Positions 16,995 to 26,443 of a DNA stretch of 64,000 bases are shown here, one piece after another. The notes beneath the pieces were generated by a model, which made no database searches, was not told the origin of the DNA, and saw nothing but the letters and a program-made list of their open reading frames with translations. Positions within the stretch are counted from its first letter, which is position 1; each line of letters begins with the position of its first letter. Where the stretch lies: contig JACNLA010000015.1 in the NCBI GenBank assembly GCA_014381745.1, positions 1 to 64,000 of the forward strand, read 5' to 3'. Source of the DNA: Actinomycetota bacterium (GTDB lineage Bacteria > Actinomycetota > Acidimicrobiia > Acidimicrobiales > MedAcidi-G1). The position numbers were made by a program, and so were the translations under genes.

Positions 16995-18824
16995 TTGCTC
17001 CTCGACTCGATCCGGTCCCCCCGCGATCTCCGCAATCTGGACTCCACCCAACTAAGCCAGTTGGCCGACGAGATCCGCACAAGGGTTGTCGATGCCGTCG
17101 ACCGCACAGGCGGCCACCTCGGTTCCAACCTGGGTGTCGTTGAGCTCACGCTGGCCCTCCACAGGGTGTTCGAGAGCCCCAGGGACATCATCTTGTGGGA
17201 TGTCGGTCATCAGGCCTACGTCCACAAGATGCTGACCGGGCGCCTCGACGACTTCTCGGGCCTCCGCCAACCGGGGGGACTCTCGGGCTACCCGTCACAG
17301 GCCGAATCCCCCCACGACTGGATCGAGAACTCCCATGCCTCGACCGCGCTCGGCTACGCACACGGCCTGGCAACGGCCAATGCGGCAACCGGCGAGCAGA
17401 GGCGTGTCGTTGCCGTGGTCGGCGATGGCGCCCTTACTGGCGGCATGGCCTTCGAGGGGCTCAACAACCTCGGAGACAGCGGGCTGGCCGTGACGATCGT
17501 GTTGAACGACAACGGCCGGTCATACGCCCCCACCGTGGGTCGCCTCTCCGAAAGCCTCATCCACATCAGGTCCAACCCGACCTACATGCGCAGGCAACGT
17601 CGGTTGGAGGAACTTGCCGAGCAACTCCCCTGGGTAGGCGAGTTGTTGGAACGCGGCATCAGCGCCACCAAGGCCGCCATCCGTGAAATGTTTGAGCCCA
17701 CGGCATTCTTCGAGGCTCTAGGCGTCCACTACCTGGGGCCGTTCGACGGCCACGACGTCGCCGAAATGGAAGAGGCCCTGACAAACGCCTCCGAGTTCGA
17801 CGGGCCGGTTGTCGTCCATGTGCTGACCCAGAAGGGACGTGGCTTCGAGCCTGCCGAGCAGGACCCGATCAAGCACATGCACGACACCTCCGGGGTCAAG
17901 CCGGGCAGCTACACCGAGGCCTTCACCGAGTCACTCGTGAAGGCGGCCGAATCCAGGCCCGAGGTCGTTGCCATCACGGCGGCCATGCCCGACTCGACAG
18001 GGCTGTTGCCATTCAGGGACCGCTTCCCTGATCGATGCTTCGATGTCGGTATAGCCGAACAGCACGCCGTGACGGCCTCGGCTGGAATGGCACTCGGCGG
18101 ACTGCGGCCTGTGGTGGCGGTCTACTCCACGTTCCTCACGCGTGCTATCGACCAGGTCAACCTGGATGTCTCCCTCTACGGGCTGCCGGTCGTGTTCTGC
18201 CTGGACAGGGCGGGCGTAACCGGCGACGACGGGCCGTCACACCACGGCCTTCTCGACATGGTGCTCCTGTCCAAGGTTCCCGGCATGACCATTCTGGCGC
18301 CGTCGTCGTACCAGGAACTCCAGCAGATGCTCGATGATGCCCTCGACATCACCGACGGTCCCGTGACCATCCGATGGCCCAAGACAGCTGCCCCCCAGAC
18401 GCCTTGGGATCAGGTCGGAAGCGGCGTCAACGCCCGCCTCGTCAGCGACGACCCCGAAGCCCGGGTGTGTCTGCTGGGTGTCGGCAAGATGCTGACGGTG
18501 GCAGAGGAGGCCGCAGCCCTGTTGGCTGCCCAGGGAGTCCCGTCGGCAGTATGGGATCCACGGGCAGTGCGCCCACTTGACCCTGAGATGCTCTCCCACG
18601 CAGGCGGACACGAACTGGTTGTGACGATCGAGGACGGCTACCGCGAGGGCGGGTTCGGTAGTTCTGTTCGCGACGCTCTCGCCGATAGCGCTCCGAAAAC
18701 GAGGGTCGCCGTGCTCGGTGTTCCGATAGGACACCACACCCATGGAAGACCCGAGGACCTGCTGGCGTCGTTCGGCCTTGATGCCGCCGGGATCGTGGCC
18801 TCGGTGCTGGAACGCCTGCCGTGA
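16995..18824 (+). CDS. dxs: 1-deoxy-D-xylulose-5-phosphate synthase
   Basis: Thiamine-diphosphate enzyme that condenses pyruvate and glyceraldehyde-3-phosphate, the entry and main control step of the MEP isoprenoid pathway. It starts at TTG 16995 (LLDSIRSPRDLRNL), the usual N-terminus in actinobacteria, and has 609 aa. The TPP motif runs from VVGDGALTGG to LNDNG. GGHLGSNLGVVELT, DVGHQAYVHKMLTGR and DVGIAEQHAVTASAGMALGG are hallmark blocks, and the C-terminal transketolase domain is intact. Confidence 0.97.
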   Translation: MLLDSIRSPRDLRNLDSTQLSQLADEIRTRVVDAVDRTGGHLGSNLGVVELTLALHRVFESPRDIILWDVGHQAYVHKMLTGRLDDFSGLRQPGGLSGYPSQAESPHDWIENSHASTALGYAHGLATANAATGEQRRVVAVVGDGALTGGMAFEGLNNLGDSGLAVTIVLNDNGRSYAPTVGRLSESLIHIRSNPTYMRRQRRLEELAEQLPWVGELLERGISATKAAIREMFEPTAFFEALGVHYLGPFDGHDVAEMEEALTNASEFDGPVVVHVLTQKGRGFEPAEQDPIKHMHDTSGVKPGSYTEAFTESLVKAAESRPEVVAITAAMPDSTGLLPFRDRFPDRCFDVGIAEQHAVTASAGMALGGLRPVVAVYSTFLTRAIDQVNLDVSLYGLPVVFCLDRAGVTGDDGPSHHGLLDMVLLSKVPGMTILAPSSYQELQQMLDDALDITDGPVTIRWPKTAAPQTPWDQVGSGVNARLVSDDPEARVCLLGVGKMLTVAEEAAALLAAQGVPSAVWDPRAVRPLDPEMLSHAGGHELVVTIEDGYREGGFGSSVRDALADSAPKTRVAVLGVPIGHHTHGRPEDLLASFGLDAAGIVASVLERLP

Positions 18825-18833
18825 ACCACTACG

Positions 18834-18853
18834 TCTGAGGCACTGGCCTCAGA
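18834..18853. terminator. Hairpin between convergent dxs and Fe-S protein gene
   Basis: A perfect 7-bp stem, TCTGAGG/CCTCAGA, with a CACTGG loop lies in the 38-base gap between two convergent genes. There is no clear U-tract on either strand, so termination is inferred from position only. Confidence 0.4.
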
Positions 18854-18862
18854 GGGACCGCT

Positions 18863-19519
18863 CTAGGTGAAAAAGGGGTTGTCGCCAGCCGAATGGTCGG
18901 TGGCATCGACCACGTCGGTGATCTCGGGTATGGCATCGAGAATCGCCGCCCGGATTCCGTCGGTGAGGGTTGCCTGGCTCATTGCGCAGCCCTGACAGCC
19001 GCCACCCATCGTGACGTAGGCCGTGTGCTCCTCGACACCTACCAGGGTGGCGAAACCACCATGTGAGGCCAGCGCAGGGTTGATTCGCTGTTCGAGCAGC
19101 TGGGTGACCTTCTCGGGCACCTCACCCACAAGGTCGAGGGTGCCGATGTCGCCGAGCGGGTTCGGCCGGTTGGGGTTGCGCACCACCAGCCCGCCCTGAC
19201 CGGGATTGCTGGGAAGGTCCAGGGTGGAGCCACCGAGACGGTCACGGCTGTCAGCCGGCACCAGGACCGTCAGATCACCGTTGCTCCACCTGTGGTCGTC
19301 GTCCTCGGCCTCGGCAAGCGGGACGAACGCCAGGTCGTAGACGAAGTCGATACCCGACACGCCGGTAACTGCGATGCGCAGCGCCAGAGAATCGGAGTCG
19401 TCCTCGCCGTCGAGGATCTCGATCACCTTGGCGAGAGCCGCTTCGGTGATCTCGATCACCTGACCAGACTGTTCGTCGGCAGCATCGCCAATGGGGTCCT
19501 GTGTCAACTGGTCGCTCAT
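18863..19519 (-). CDS. nfuA: NfuA-like Fe-S cluster carrier (NifU C-terminal domain)
   Basis: 218 aa. Residues about 20-105 resemble a degenerate A-type (HesB/IscA) scaffold that lacks the usual Cys. Residues 130-200 form the NifU domain with the cluster-binding CxxC in GGGCQGCAMS. The combination is the NfuA arrangement: a carrier that delivers 4Fe-4S clusters to target enzymes in the cytoplasm. It is the likely supplier for MoaA and the Fe-S nuclease of this window, but they are not co-transcribed. It is convergent with dxs. Confidence 0.88.
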   Translation of the reverse strand: MSDQLTQDPIGDAADEQSGQVIEITEAALAKVIEILDGEDDSDSLALRIAVTGVSGIDFVYDLAFVPLAEAEDDDHRWSNGDLTVLVPADSRDRLGGSTLDLPSNPGQGGLVVRNPNRPNPLGDIGTLDLVGEVPEKVTQLLEQRINPALASHGGFATLVGVEEHTAYVTMGGGCQGCAMSQATLTDGIRAAILDAIPEITDVVDATDHSAGDNPFFT

Positions 19520-19588
19520 GGCACGAGCCTACAGTCGCTGCCGTCGTACGCTTCGGCCCGACACGGTACGCGAGGTAGGTTCCGGCCC

Positions 19589-20311
19589 ATGAACGAAACC
19601 TCTCAGGGACCGAACCAGCCGGCGACAATCCAGATCGACGACGGAATTGCCGTAATCGACTTCGACGATGGCAAGGCAAACGTCCTCGGCCACGAGTCCA
19701 TTGCATCACTTCTCACAGTCCTCGACACCGCAGAGGACGAGGGAGCAGACGCCGTGGTGATCGTCGGCCGACCCGGCCGTTTCTCTGCCGGCTTCGACCT
19801 GAAGGCAATCAACGCGGGCCCCGACGAGGCCCAGGAGATGCTCAGACGTGGCGTCGACCTTTTCCTGCGCCTCTACATGTTTCCCCGGCCCGTGGTCGCA
19901 GCATGCACCGGACACGCCATCGCCGCCGGAGCGATAATCCTCTTGACCTGTGACCTCCGGGTTGGCGCCGGAGGCGACTTCAAGATCGGCCTGCCAGAAC
20001 TCACGATGGGGATGTCCCTACCGTTCTTCGCTACGGAACTGGCCCGAGACCGGATCTCCAAGCGGCACCTGACACGGGCCACAGCCCTTGGAACCACCTA
20101 CGACCCGGTCGGAGCCGTCGACTCCGGGTTCCTCGACGAGGTGGTCGATCCAGACGAGGTCCTATCCACCGCCATTGAGCGGGCGGCGGCGCTGACCGGA
20201 ATCAGTCGGGGCGGGCTGGTCCTGACCCGCGGCACCACTCGCGGCGCTATCGCCGACTCCATCCGCGCCGGCCTCGACGAGGACCTGTCCCACTTCTCGG
20301 TCGGGGCCTGA
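19589..20311 (+). CDS. Crotonase-family enoyl-CoA hydratase/isomerase
   Basis: 240-aa crotonase-fold protein. The frame is open far upstream, but ATG 19589 (MNETSQGPNQ) gives the normal size. The oxyanion-hole regions are visible as GRFSAGFDLKAI and CTGHAIAAGAIIL. The usual first catalytic Glu is not evident: the segment reads LPELTMGM, so only one acidic residue is in place. The substrate cannot be named. It lies 28 bases upstream of the ferrochelatase gene. Confidence 0.85.
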   Translation: MNETSQGPNQPATIQIDDGIAVIDFDDGKANVLGHESIASLLTVLDTAEDEGADAVVIVGRPGRFSAGFDLKAINAGPDEAQEMLRRGVDLFLRLYMFPRPVVAACTGHAIAAGAIILLTCDLRVGAGGDFKIGLPELTMGMSLPFFATELARDRISKRHLTRATALGTTYDPVGAVDSGFLDEVVDPDEVLSTAIERAAALTGISRGGLVLTRGTTRGAIADSIRAGLDEDLSHFSVGA

Positions 20312-20339
20312 AGCCCTGTCCCACGGTCGGCTGAATCAG

Positions 20340-21365
20340 GTGGCAGCGGTCAGCAGTTACGAGGCCCTCCTCCTTGTGGCCTTCGGCGGCCCCGAGTCAC
20401 CAGATGAGGTGGCACCCTTCCTTGAGAGGGTCACGTCCGGGAGGCGCATCCCCGCGGATCGCCTCGCCGAGGTCGCCGACAGGTACAACCAGATGGGCGG
20501 CGTGTCACCCATCAACGGCCGGCTTCGGTCCCTGATGTCATCGGTAGCCGACGAACTGACCGCATCCGGCAGCGACCTTCCCGTGTACTGGGGAAACAGG
20601 AACGCCGCTCCCCTTCTGGCAGACACCGTGGCCGAGATGAGAGATGCCGGCGTCAAAACCGCCCTGGCCTGGGTTGCCTCCCCCTACAGCTCCCACTCCA
20701 CGTGCCGCCGGTACCGCGAAGACATCGAGGGCGCCTGCACCCAGGTGGGAGCCGGGGCACCTCAGATAGACGTCATCCGCCCACACCACGACCATCCCGG
20801 TCTGATCCAGCCGGCCGCAGACCGGTTGGCCGAGGCCCTCTCGTTGCTACCGGCAGGCAACGCCCGGGTCCTGTTCAGCGCCCACAGCCTCCCCGTCGAC
20901 CTTGCCGCCACATGCGACTATGAGGCCCAGGTCACAGAAGCGGCAAGCCTGATCGCTGACCGGGCCGGGCTGACCGAGTCCCACACATGGGAGGTCGTCT
21001 GGCAATCAAGAAGTGGACACCCGGGGACCCCGTGGCTGGAACCCGATGTCTGCGACCGAATCGACCAGTTGGCTGCCGAGGGCGCCCCTGCCGTCGCCGT
21101 ATCACCCATCGGATTCCCGGTGGAGAACTTCGAGGTCGCATGGGATCTCGACATCGAGGCGGCTGACCGGGCCCACCAGGCCGGAATGGCCTTCGCCCGT
21201 GCCCGCTGCATCGACGACGATCCCCGTTTCACCGCGATGATCACAGATCTGGTCGCCGAACGAACCGACCCCACCAGAACCCGACGAAACGCCCTCGGAG
21301 AACTCGGAGTCCGGCCGGACCGCTGCCCACAGGGCTGCTGTCCCGGCCCCGCACCTAGCGCCTGA
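20340..21365 (+). CDS. hemH: Ferrochelatase (coproporphyrin type, actinobacterial)
   Basis: Inserts ferrous iron into a porphyrin; in actinobacteria the substrate is coproporphyrin III (CpfC). It starts at GTG 20340 and has 341 aa. Recognisable blocks are LLVAFGGPESPDEV near the N-terminus, YWGNRNAAP, FSAHSLPVD with the catalytic His, WQSRSGHPGTPWLEPDV and SPIGFPVENFEVAWDLD. The C-terminus is rich in cysteine (RCPQGCCPG), which fits the [2Fe-2S] cluster known from mycobacterial ferrochelatase. Confidence 0.95.
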   Translation: MAAVSSYEALLLVAFGGPESPDEVAPFLERVTSGRRIPADRLAEVADRYNQMGGVSPINGRLRSLMSSVADELTASGSDLPVYWGNRNAAPLLADTVAEMRDAGVKTALAWVASPYSSHSTCRRYREDIEGACTQVGAGAPQIDVIRPHHDHPGLIQPAADRLAEALSLLPAGNARVLFSAHSLPVDLAATCDYEAQVTEAASLIADRAGLTESHTWEVVWQSRSGHPGTPWLEPDVCDRIDQLAAEGAPAVAVSPIGFPVENFEVAWDLDIEAADRAHQAGMAFARARCIDDDPRFTAMITDLVAERTDPTRTRRNALGELGVRPDRCPQGCCPGPAPSA

Positions 21366-21417
21366 CCGGCGCCGGGGTCCACTACCCGCGAATCCCTGAT
21401 GGGTACCTTGGAGGGCA

Positions 21418-21735
21418 ATGAACCACGCCAGAATCGCTGCCGAGGCGCTCCGTTTCAGACTCGGGACGCTGTCTGACACCAGCGCCGGGGGCACGACCAT
21501 GGTCGACACCAGCGAGGCAGGTGAAATCCTTGCAGCATGCGGCGATCCGGGCGTCGACTCGGCTCTGCGCATGCTGGGCGACACATGGCGGGCGGCGGGT
21601 CTCGAACCAACCACCATCGACCGGCCGTGGACCGCCGGCGACACCGCCCGCCTGCGCACCGTTGGTGGCGTGAAGCTTCTCGACACCCTCGACCAACTGG
21701 TGACCGGCGTGTCCCGCTGCCGCCTTCCCCGCTGA
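21418..21735 (+). CDS. Small hypothetical protein
   Basis: 105-aa reading frame starting at ATG 21418 with GGAGGG just upstream. It begins MNHARIAAEALRFRLGTL and has no signal or membrane segment. The reverse strand is also open over this stretch; I prefer the plus strand because of the ribosome site and the direction of both neighbours. No family was recognised. Confidence 0.5.
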   Translation: MNHARIAAEALRFRLGTLSDTSAGGTTMVDTSEAGEILAACGDPGVDSALRMLGDTWRAAGLEPTTIDRPWTAGDTARLRTVGGVKLLDTLDQLVTGVSRCRLPR

Positions 21736-21881
21736 CCATCCCGGGCCTGTCACAGGCGATGGGCACCATTGCGACAGACTCCGGGAAGGTAACCCCCGGA
21801 AAGAAACGTGTTGCCGCCAGATTCCCCTCCCGACCGACGGTCGGTGAGCAGAGAAACCAGTAGAGAACCCGGACAGAAACC

Positions 21882-24299
21882 ATGGGCAGACAACAGCAGC
21901 TACTACCCGACGAACCAGCCTTCGCCCACCATGTGGTCGACGTGCCCGTCGACGAGGAACTCAAGGAGTCCTTCCTCGCCTACTCCCTCTCCGTAATCAC
22001 CTCACGGGCCATCCCCGACGTACGCGACGGCCTCAAGCCGGTTCAACGCCGAATCCTCTACGCCATGCTCCGAATGGGGATCCGCCCCGACACCCCACAC
22101 CGCAAGAGTGCTCGGGTCGTCGGCGACACCATGGGCCGCTACCACCCACACGGCGATGCAGCCATCTACGACGCCCTCGTCCGGATGGGCCAGGACTTTG
22201 CCCGCGGCATCACCATGGTCGACCCGCAGGGAAACTTCGGCTCGCTCGACGACCCTCCCGCCGCACCCCGCTACACCGAATGCCGCCTCACCGAAGCTGC
22301 CATGGCAATGGTCAGCGAGCTCGACGAGGGCACCGTCGACTTCCGCCCCACCTACGACGGTGAATCGGAAGAACCCGTTGCGCTGCCGGCACTGCTCCCC
22401 GGCCTGCTTCTCAACGGAACCACCGGAATCGCCGTCGGCATGGCCACGAACATGGCCCCGCATAACCTCGCCGAAGTCCACGCCGCCATCTCGCTGGTAA
22501 TGAAGAAGCGTCGGCCAAAGCCGACAATCGACGAGCTTCTGGCGGTGCTACCTGGGCCCGACTTTCCAAGCGGCGGCATCGTCATAGACGACGGAATCCG
22601 CCAGGCCTACGAAACCGGCCGGGGCACCATCCGGGTAAGGGCCCGCGCACACGTAGAACAGGCCGGCAGGGGCAAGCAGGCCATTGTCGTCACCGAACTC
22701 CCCTATCAGGTCGGCCCAGAGCGAGTAATCGCCAAGCTGAAGGAACTTGTAGAAACAGACAAGGTCCAGGGAATCTCCGACTTCAAGAACCTCTCAGACC
22801 GCTCAACGGGCCTCCGGATCCAGATCACCGTCAAGTCCGGTCACAACCCGCAGGCGGTACTCGGCGAGCTCTACCGCTTCACGCCACTAGAGGAGACCTT
22901 CGGCATCAACAACGTCGTGCTTGTCGACGGCGAACCCCGCACGCTCGGCATCTACGACCTGTGCAACGAATACATAGGGCACCGCCTCACGGTCATCGTC
23001 CGCCGAACCAGGCACCGAATCGGCAAGGCCGAGGACAGGCTCCACATAGTCACAGGTCTCCTTACGGCTCTCGACTCAATCGACGAGGTTGTCGCCATCA
23101 TCCGCGGCTCCGAAGACACCGCAGCGGCCCGCAAGCAGCTCATGAAGGCCTTCAAGCTGAGCCTCACTCAAACCGACCACATCCTGGACATGCCCCTCAA
23201 GCGCCTCACGGCCCTTGAAACCAGACGCCTCGAATCCGAACGCGACCAACTCACAGCCGACATCGCCGACCTCAAGAAGCTCCTGAGTTCAGAGCAGAGA
23301 CGACGCACGCTGGTACTGACCGAACTGGCCGACGCCGTAGAGCAGTTCGGGCACCCCCGCCTCACCGAGATCACCCACCCCGACGACCTACCGGTCTTTG
23401 AGGTGAGCGAGGTCGCCAACGACATCGCCGACGAGGCCTGCGTAGTCACGCTCACCACCTCGGGACAGATCGGGCGACTACCCGTGGATGGAGCCCGTAG
23501 GGCCACCCCTGGTCGCCACGATGTCCTCGTCGCCTCCACCGTCACAAGGACCACATCAAGGATCACGGCGGTTACCTCCGAAGGGCGAGCACTTCAGATG
23601 CTGGTGGCCGAACTCTCCGATGGCGGCGGCCGGGTCCGCGGCGGCTCAGCATCGCAGCTGTTCGGCACCAACAGGGGCGAGACGATCCTCACGATCGTGT
23701 CCGGCGGCGAGGAACCTCTCGTTGTCGTGAGTGCCGCCGGAGTGGCAAAGCGCCTCACCCCCGACGAGGTCCGCGACACCCAGGGCGGAAAGCCGTTGAT
23801 CAAGCTGAAGCAGGGAGACCGGCTGGTAGCCGCGTTCCGGGCACCAGCCGAGGTCGACATGGTCATGGTCGCCTCAGACGCACAGGCTCTGCGCACACCA
23901 ACCGGTGCCGTCAGCATCCAGGGGCGCGGAGCATCCGGGGTTGCCGGAATGAAGTTGCGGGGAGACGCCACGGTGGTTGGCGCAGCCGCGACCATCGGTG
24001 ACGAAGCTCTCATCACCGTCACCAGTGACTCGTGTGCCAAGGCCACCCCCATGGCCGACATGGAGACGAGAGGCCGTGGCGGCGTCGGGGTGAGGGTCAC
24101 CAAGTTGGGGGATGACACGGCGCTGACCCTCATGGACGTAGGCGAACCCCTGAGCCTGCTGGCGGTGATGGCCTCAGACGACGACCCCCGAAAGCCAGAC
24201 CCCAACCCGGTTCCCCTCATGTTGGAACCCGGCCGACGAGACCTTGTAAGCACCTCGACCGAGCGGCAGGTACTCGCCCTCGGACCGGCCAGGTGGTGA
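21882..24299 (+). CDS. parC: Type IIA DNA topoisomerase subunit A (ParC-like, topoisomerase IV)
   Basis: DNA-cleaving subunit of 805 aa. The catalytic tyrosine is Tyr131 (APRYTE); the breakage-reunion domain (about 30-500) is complete, with SVITSRAIPDVRDGLKPVQR and HPHGDAAIYDALVRM. Residues Ala93 and Ala94 sit where E. coli GyrA has Ser83 and Ala84. The C-terminal beta-pinwheel is present, but I find no canonical GyrA box (QRRGGRG-type), which argues for topoisomerase IV over gyrase. The B subunit follows with a short overlap. Short GC-rich dyads (e.g. 21830-21844) precede it in a 146-base untranslated region. Confidence 0.85.
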   Translation: MGRQQQLLPDEPAFAHHVVDVPVDEELKESFLAYSLSVITSRAIPDVRDGLKPVQRRILYAMLRMGIRPDTPHRKSARVVGDTMGRYHPHGDAAIYDALVRMGQDFARGITMVDPQGNFGSLDDPPAAPRYTECRLTEAAMAMVSELDEGTVDFRPTYDGESEEPVALPALLPGLLLNGTTGIAVGMATNMAPHNLAEVHAAISLVMKKRRPKPTIDELLAVLPGPDFPSGGIVIDDGIRQAYETGRGTIRVRARAHVEQAGRGKQAIVVTELPYQVGPERVIAKLKELVETDKVQGISDFKNLSDRSTGLRIQITVKSGHNPQAVLGELYRFTPLEETFGINNVVLVDGEPRTLGIYDLCNEYIGHRLTVIVRRTRHRIGKAEDRLHIVTGLLTALDSIDEVVAIIRGSEDTAAARKQLMKAFKLSLTQTDHILDMPLKRLTALETRRLESERDQLTADIADLKKLLSSEQRRRTLVLTELADAVEQFGHPRLTEITHPDDLPVFEVSEVANDIADEACVVTLTTSGQIGRLPVDGARRATPGRHDVLVASTVTRTTSRITAVTSEGRALQMLVAELSDGGGRVRGGSASQLFGTNRGETILTIVSGGEEPLVVVSAAGVAKRLTPDEVRDTQGGKPLIKLKQGDRLVAAFRAPAEVDMVMVASDAQALRTPTGAVSIQGRGASGVAGMKLRGDATVVGAAATIGDEALITVTSDSCAKATPMADMETRGRGGVGVRVTKLGDDTALTLMDVGEPLSLLAVMASDDDPRKPDPNPVPLMLEPGRRDLVSTSTERQVLALGPARW

Positions 24300-26413
24300 C
24301 GGTGGCAGCCAAGACCACCAAAGCCAAGGCAACAAGGGCATCCGGAACCGTCAAACCCAATCGGACAGCCGGTACCAACGGAAGCGGCAACGGCTATGAC
24401 GCCGACGCCATCAAGACCCTCGAGGGCCTCGAGGCCGTACGCAAGCGACCCGGCATGTACATCGGTGGAACCGGTAGCCCGGGGCTGATGCACCTCGTCT
24501 GGGAACTGCTCGACAACGCTGTCGATGAGGCCGCCGCCGGGTTCGCCACCAGAATCGACATCACCCTCCACCGTGACCGTTCGGTCGAGGTCGCCGACAA
24601 CGGACGCGGCATCCCCATCGACACCCACTCCAAGCGCAAGGTCTCAGCGCTCGAGGTGGTTCTCACCGAACTCCACGCCGGCGGCAAGTTCGGCGGCGGC
24701 GCCTACGGCGCATCTGGTGGCCTGCACGGTGTAGGGGCGTCGGTTGTAAACGCCCTCTCCACCAAGCTCGTGGCCCAGGTCGACCGCGACGGCCACACCC
24801 ACGAGCTGGCATTCAAAGACCGGGTAGCCGGACAGTTCAGCGGCTCCTCGTTCAAAGCCGGACACCAACTTGCCAAGGTGAAGCGCATAGCCAAGACCAA
24901 ATCCGGCACCCGCGTCCGTTTCTGGCACGACCCCGACATCTTCGACGCTGATGCCACGATCGATGCCGAGCTGATCCGCCAGAGGGTGATCCAGGCGTGT
25001 TTCCTGGTCCCCGGGGTGAAGGTCCGAATCACCGACAAGCGGGCCGGCGGCGGTGAACCGTTCGAGTTCATCTCACGCGGCGGCCTGGCCGACCTAGTCG
25101 ACCACAACTCCAGCGGAGGCAACACCACCGAGATCATCACCCTCTCGGGCATCGATACCTTCACCGAACGTGTTCCCGTAGACGGCAAGATGAGCGACGT
25201 CGAGCGCGAGTGCACCGTCGAGGTGGCAATCCGGTGGGTCGACGGCTTCGACACCAGCCTTCAGTCGTTCGTGAACACCATCCCCACCAGCCAAGGTGGC
25301 ACCCACGTCGCCGGTTTCGAGCGGGCCGCGACACGTGCGGTCAACGACATTCTCCTCAAAGACACCCGCAAGCTGGCCAAGTTGGCCAAGGACAACAAGA
25401 ACAGGGCCACAAAGGACGACATTCAGGAGGGCATGGTTGCGGCGATCAAGATCACCGTTCCGGAACCCCAGTTTCGCGGCCAGACCAAACAGGAACTTGG
25501 CACCCCGGCCGTCGAGAAGATCGTCTACGACATCGTCAAGCAGGGGTTCGCCGACTGGTTCGGTGGCGGAGGCCCCAAGACACACATCACCGCCATCCGC
25601 GACAAGTTGGCCAACGCCGTCATCAACAGGGTCAGCTCCAAGCAACTCCTGGAGACAAAGCGTCGGGCCGCCAACATGGGTTCCACCGGCATGCCCGACA
25701 AGCTCGCCGACTGCCGTGAGCACGGGCCCGGTTCTGAGCTGATCATCGTCGAGGGCGACTCGGCCGCAGGGCCGGCCAAGGCCGGTCGTGACTCCAGGTT
25801 CATGGCGATCCTGCCTCTCCGCGGCAAGGTCGTAAATGCCGGCAAGGCAACCCTCAAGCAGGTTCTCGACAACACCGAGGCACAGGCACTCTTCACAGCT
25901 GTCGGCGCAGGCGCAGGCAAGGAGTTCAACATCGACGACTCCCGCTACGGGCGCATCATCATCCTCTGCGATGCCGACGTCGACGGTAGCCACATCCGCT
26001 GCCTCCTGTTGACCCTCATCCACGAGTTCATGAGACCCCTCCTTGAAGAGGGCCGCGTCTACGCCGCCCAGCCTCCCCTCTTCACGTGCCGGGTAGGCGA
26101 CACGATCCACAGGGCGTTCAGCGACGAGGAGCGGGACGCCATCACCGCCGAGTTGACAAAGGGAAGGCGAAAAGCCGAGAACCTGGTCTGGCACAGGTTC
26201 AAGGGCCTTGGCGAGATGAACGTCGACGAGTTGGCTGAATGCGCCCTCAACCCAGACACCCGCATACTGAGACGCCTCACCATCGACGATGCCAAGGCTG
26301 CCACGCGTGCCGCATCTCTCTTTGAGACCCTCATGGGGTCCGATGTGGCAAAGCGCCGCGACTACCTGATCGCCAACAGCTCCCTTCTTGACCCGGCGGC
26401 CCTCGACATATGA
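24293..26413 (+). CDS. parE: Type IIA DNA topoisomerase subunit B (ParE-like)
   Basis: ATPase subunit of 706 aa. The GHKL ATPase domain has LLDNAVDEAAAGF (near residue 72), ADNGRGIPIDTH and GGLHGVGASVVNALS. The TOPRIM domain has IIVEGDSAAGPAKAG (near 485) and CDADVDGSHIRCLLLT (near 560). EGDSAAGPAK followed by GRDSRFMAILPLRGK is closer to the ParE style than to GyrB's EGDSAGGSAK. The first GTG (24293) overlaps the A-subunit stop; GTG 24296 and 24302 are alternatives. The basic, Thr/Lys-rich first 25 residues look unstructured. Confidence 0.9.
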   Translation: MVTVAAKTTKAKATRASGTVKPNRTAGTNGSGNGYDADAIKTLEGLEAVRKRPGMYIGGTGSPGLMHLVWELLDNAVDEAAAGFATRIDITLHRDRSVEVADNGRGIPIDTHSKRKVSALEVVLTELHAGGKFGGGAYGASGGLHGVGASVVNALSTKLVAQVDRDGHTHELAFKDRVAGQFSGSSFKAGHQLAKVKRIAKTKSGTRVRFWHDPDIFDADATIDAELIRQRVIQACFLVPGVKVRITDKRAGGGEPFEFISRGGLADLVDHNSSGGNTTEIITLSGIDTFTERVPVDGKMSDVERECTVEVAIRWVDGFDTSLQSFVNTIPTSQGGTHVAGFERAATRAVNDILLKDTRKLAKLAKDNKNRATKDDIQEGMVAAIKITVPEPQFRGQTKQELGTPAVEKIVYDIVKQGFADWFGGGGPKTHITAIRDKLANAVINRVSSKQLLETKRRAANMGSTGMPDKLADCREHGPGSELIIVEGDSAAGPAKAGRDSRFMAILPLRGKVVNAGKATLKQVLDNTEAQALFTAVGAGAGKEFNIDDSRYGRIIILCDADVDGSHIRCLLLTLIHEFMRPLLEEGRVYAAQPPLFTCRVGDTIHRAFSDEERDAITAELTKGRRKAENLVWHRFKGLGEMNVDELAECALNPDTRILRRLTIDDAKAATRAASLFETLMGSDVAKRRDYLIANSSLLDPAALDI

Positions 26414-26443
26414 GCCCACCACCTCCTGATTCAGGGCCCGAAA

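Noticed and set aside
21382-21753. 123-codon minus-strand frame opposite the small hypothetical gene
   Set aside because: The plus-strand frame has a better ribosome site and fits the direction of neighbouring genes.
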